Positions 63,452 through 64,000 of a stretch of DNA of 64,000 nucleotides are shown here, in pieces; position 1 is the stretch's first letter, and every line of letters begins with the position of its first letter. The position numbers and the translations under genes were made by a program. The notes beneath the pieces are model-generated. The model had not been told where the DNA came from, did no database searches, and saw only the letters and a program-made list of their open reading frames with translations. The stretch spans positions 62,001-126,000 of the forward strand of contig NZ_CALPDB010000003.1 of NCBI RefSeq assembly GCF_943193155.1, written 5' to 3'. This DNA comes from Veillonella intestinalis (lineage in GTDB: Bacteria > Bacillota > Negativicutes > Veillonellales > Veillonellaceae).

Positions 63452-64000
63452 ATGAAACGGTACAAAATGTGGCTTATGGTTGCGTTAAGTGCTATGGCGT
63501 TGGCGGTGTCTGGATGTGGGGACTCATCAAATGATCAAAAGGCGGCGCAAGCAGTTAAATCGGAATCTATCACTGTATCGGCCGCAGCTAGCTTGCAAGC
63601 CGCAGCTAATGAATTAAAAGATAATTTTATTAAATCTCGTCATTTAGATCCAACTCAGATTACCCTTAACTTTGGTGGTTCTGGTACTTTGCGTCAACAA
63701 ATAGAAAATGGCGCACCTGCCAGCATTTTTATTTCGGCCGATGAAAAAAATATGCACCAATTGCAAGAGAAAAATTTAGTAACTAAAGTAAAACCATTAA
63801 TAGCTAATTCTTTAGTTTTGATTGTACCAAAAGATAAATCACAACTTACTATTGAACAATTAGCTAGTGTAAACCGTTTGGCATTGGGGACCATAGAGAC
63901 TGTACCAGCTGGGAAATATGCTAAACAAACATTGACGAAATTAAATCTTTGGAATCAAGTAGAAAATAAAGTGGTGTATGCAAAAGATGTAAAAGCCGTA
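63452..64000 (+). CDS. modA: Molybdate ABC transporter binding protein, partial
   Basis: First 183 residues; the gene runs past the window end. Lipoprotein signal with lipobox V-S-G-C, then S-A-A-A-S-L-Q-A-A-A-N-E-L, F-G-G-S-G-T-L-R-Q-Q-I-E-N-G-A-P-A and F-I-S-A-D typical of ModA. Binds molybdate/tungstate for uptake; modB/modC are expected downstream. AAGGAGG precedes the ATG. Confidence 0.93.
   Translation, partial: MKRYKMWLMVALSAMALAVSGCGDSSNDQKAAQAVKSESITVSAAASLQAAANELKDNFIKSRHLDPTQITLNFGGSGTLRQQIENGAPASIFISADEKNMHQLQEKNLVTKVKPLIANSLVLIVPKDKSQLTIEQLASVNRLALGTIETVPAGKYAKQTLTKLNLWNQVENKVVYAKDVKAV

Overview
The window looks like a chromosomal segment of an AT-rich diderm Firmicute of the Negativicutes, most likely Veillonella. 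This is inferred from gene content and is not proven: LemA/TPM membrane proteins, a class I two-subunit fumarase/tartrate-dehydratase operon with a dicarboxylate transporter, a type I-C CRISPR system, a secreted beta-helix protein and an argCJBDF operon.

Layout: 1-2722 is host DNA (CorA-like transporter, LemA, TPM protein) leading to a tRNA-Thr(CGU) gene. 2751-32622 is a ~29.9 kb prophage integrated in that tRNA gene. Its ends are 48-bp identical direct repeats, so attL keeps the tRNA whole. From left to right the prophage carries a frameshifted tyrosine integrase, a small RHH-like gene, two compact small-RNA units (one with the layout of a par/Fst-type type I toxin-antitoxin), a leftward replication/regulation operon around an AEP-type primase, a 1-kb non-coding region with ~71-bp-spaced repeats, HNH/terminase/HK97-type head genes, and a contractile PBSX (Xkd)-like tail module. 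A leftward island of six small genes interrupts the tail module; its two promoters share one operator. Tail fibre and lysis genes (XhlA-like, holin, amidase, possible spanin) close the element.

32623-40453 is host DNA: TetR regulator with a divergent secreted metallo-hydrolase, a flavin-binding protein, an NAD(P)-binding protein, rubredoxin, and a LysR regulator divergent from a fumarase/tartrate dehydratase plus DASS transporter operon arranged like ttdR-ttdA-ttdB-ttdT. 40510-52548 is a complete type I-C CRISPR-Cas locus (cas3-cas5-cas8c-cas7-cas4-cas1-cas2) with two arrays. The arrays have different repeats but related leaders. A putative ~150-nt RNA gene with its own promoter and terminator and a lone CRISPR-repeat-like element lies just upstream of cas3. 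The rest holds a secreted beta-helix protein, a DODA-family dioxygenase, bioY with a BirA-like operator, the argCJBDF operon behind a 21-bp-spaced ARG-box pair, an AEC transporter and the start of modA.

The points most worth following up are the repeat-bearing RNA upstream of cas3, the par-like toxin-antitoxin locus, the operator-sharing small-gene island inside the phage tail module, the phage-wide TTCTTAANNNTTAAGAA palindromes, the ~71-bp repeat region, and the paralogous second CRISPR array. All calls were made by reading the sequence; no database search was run.
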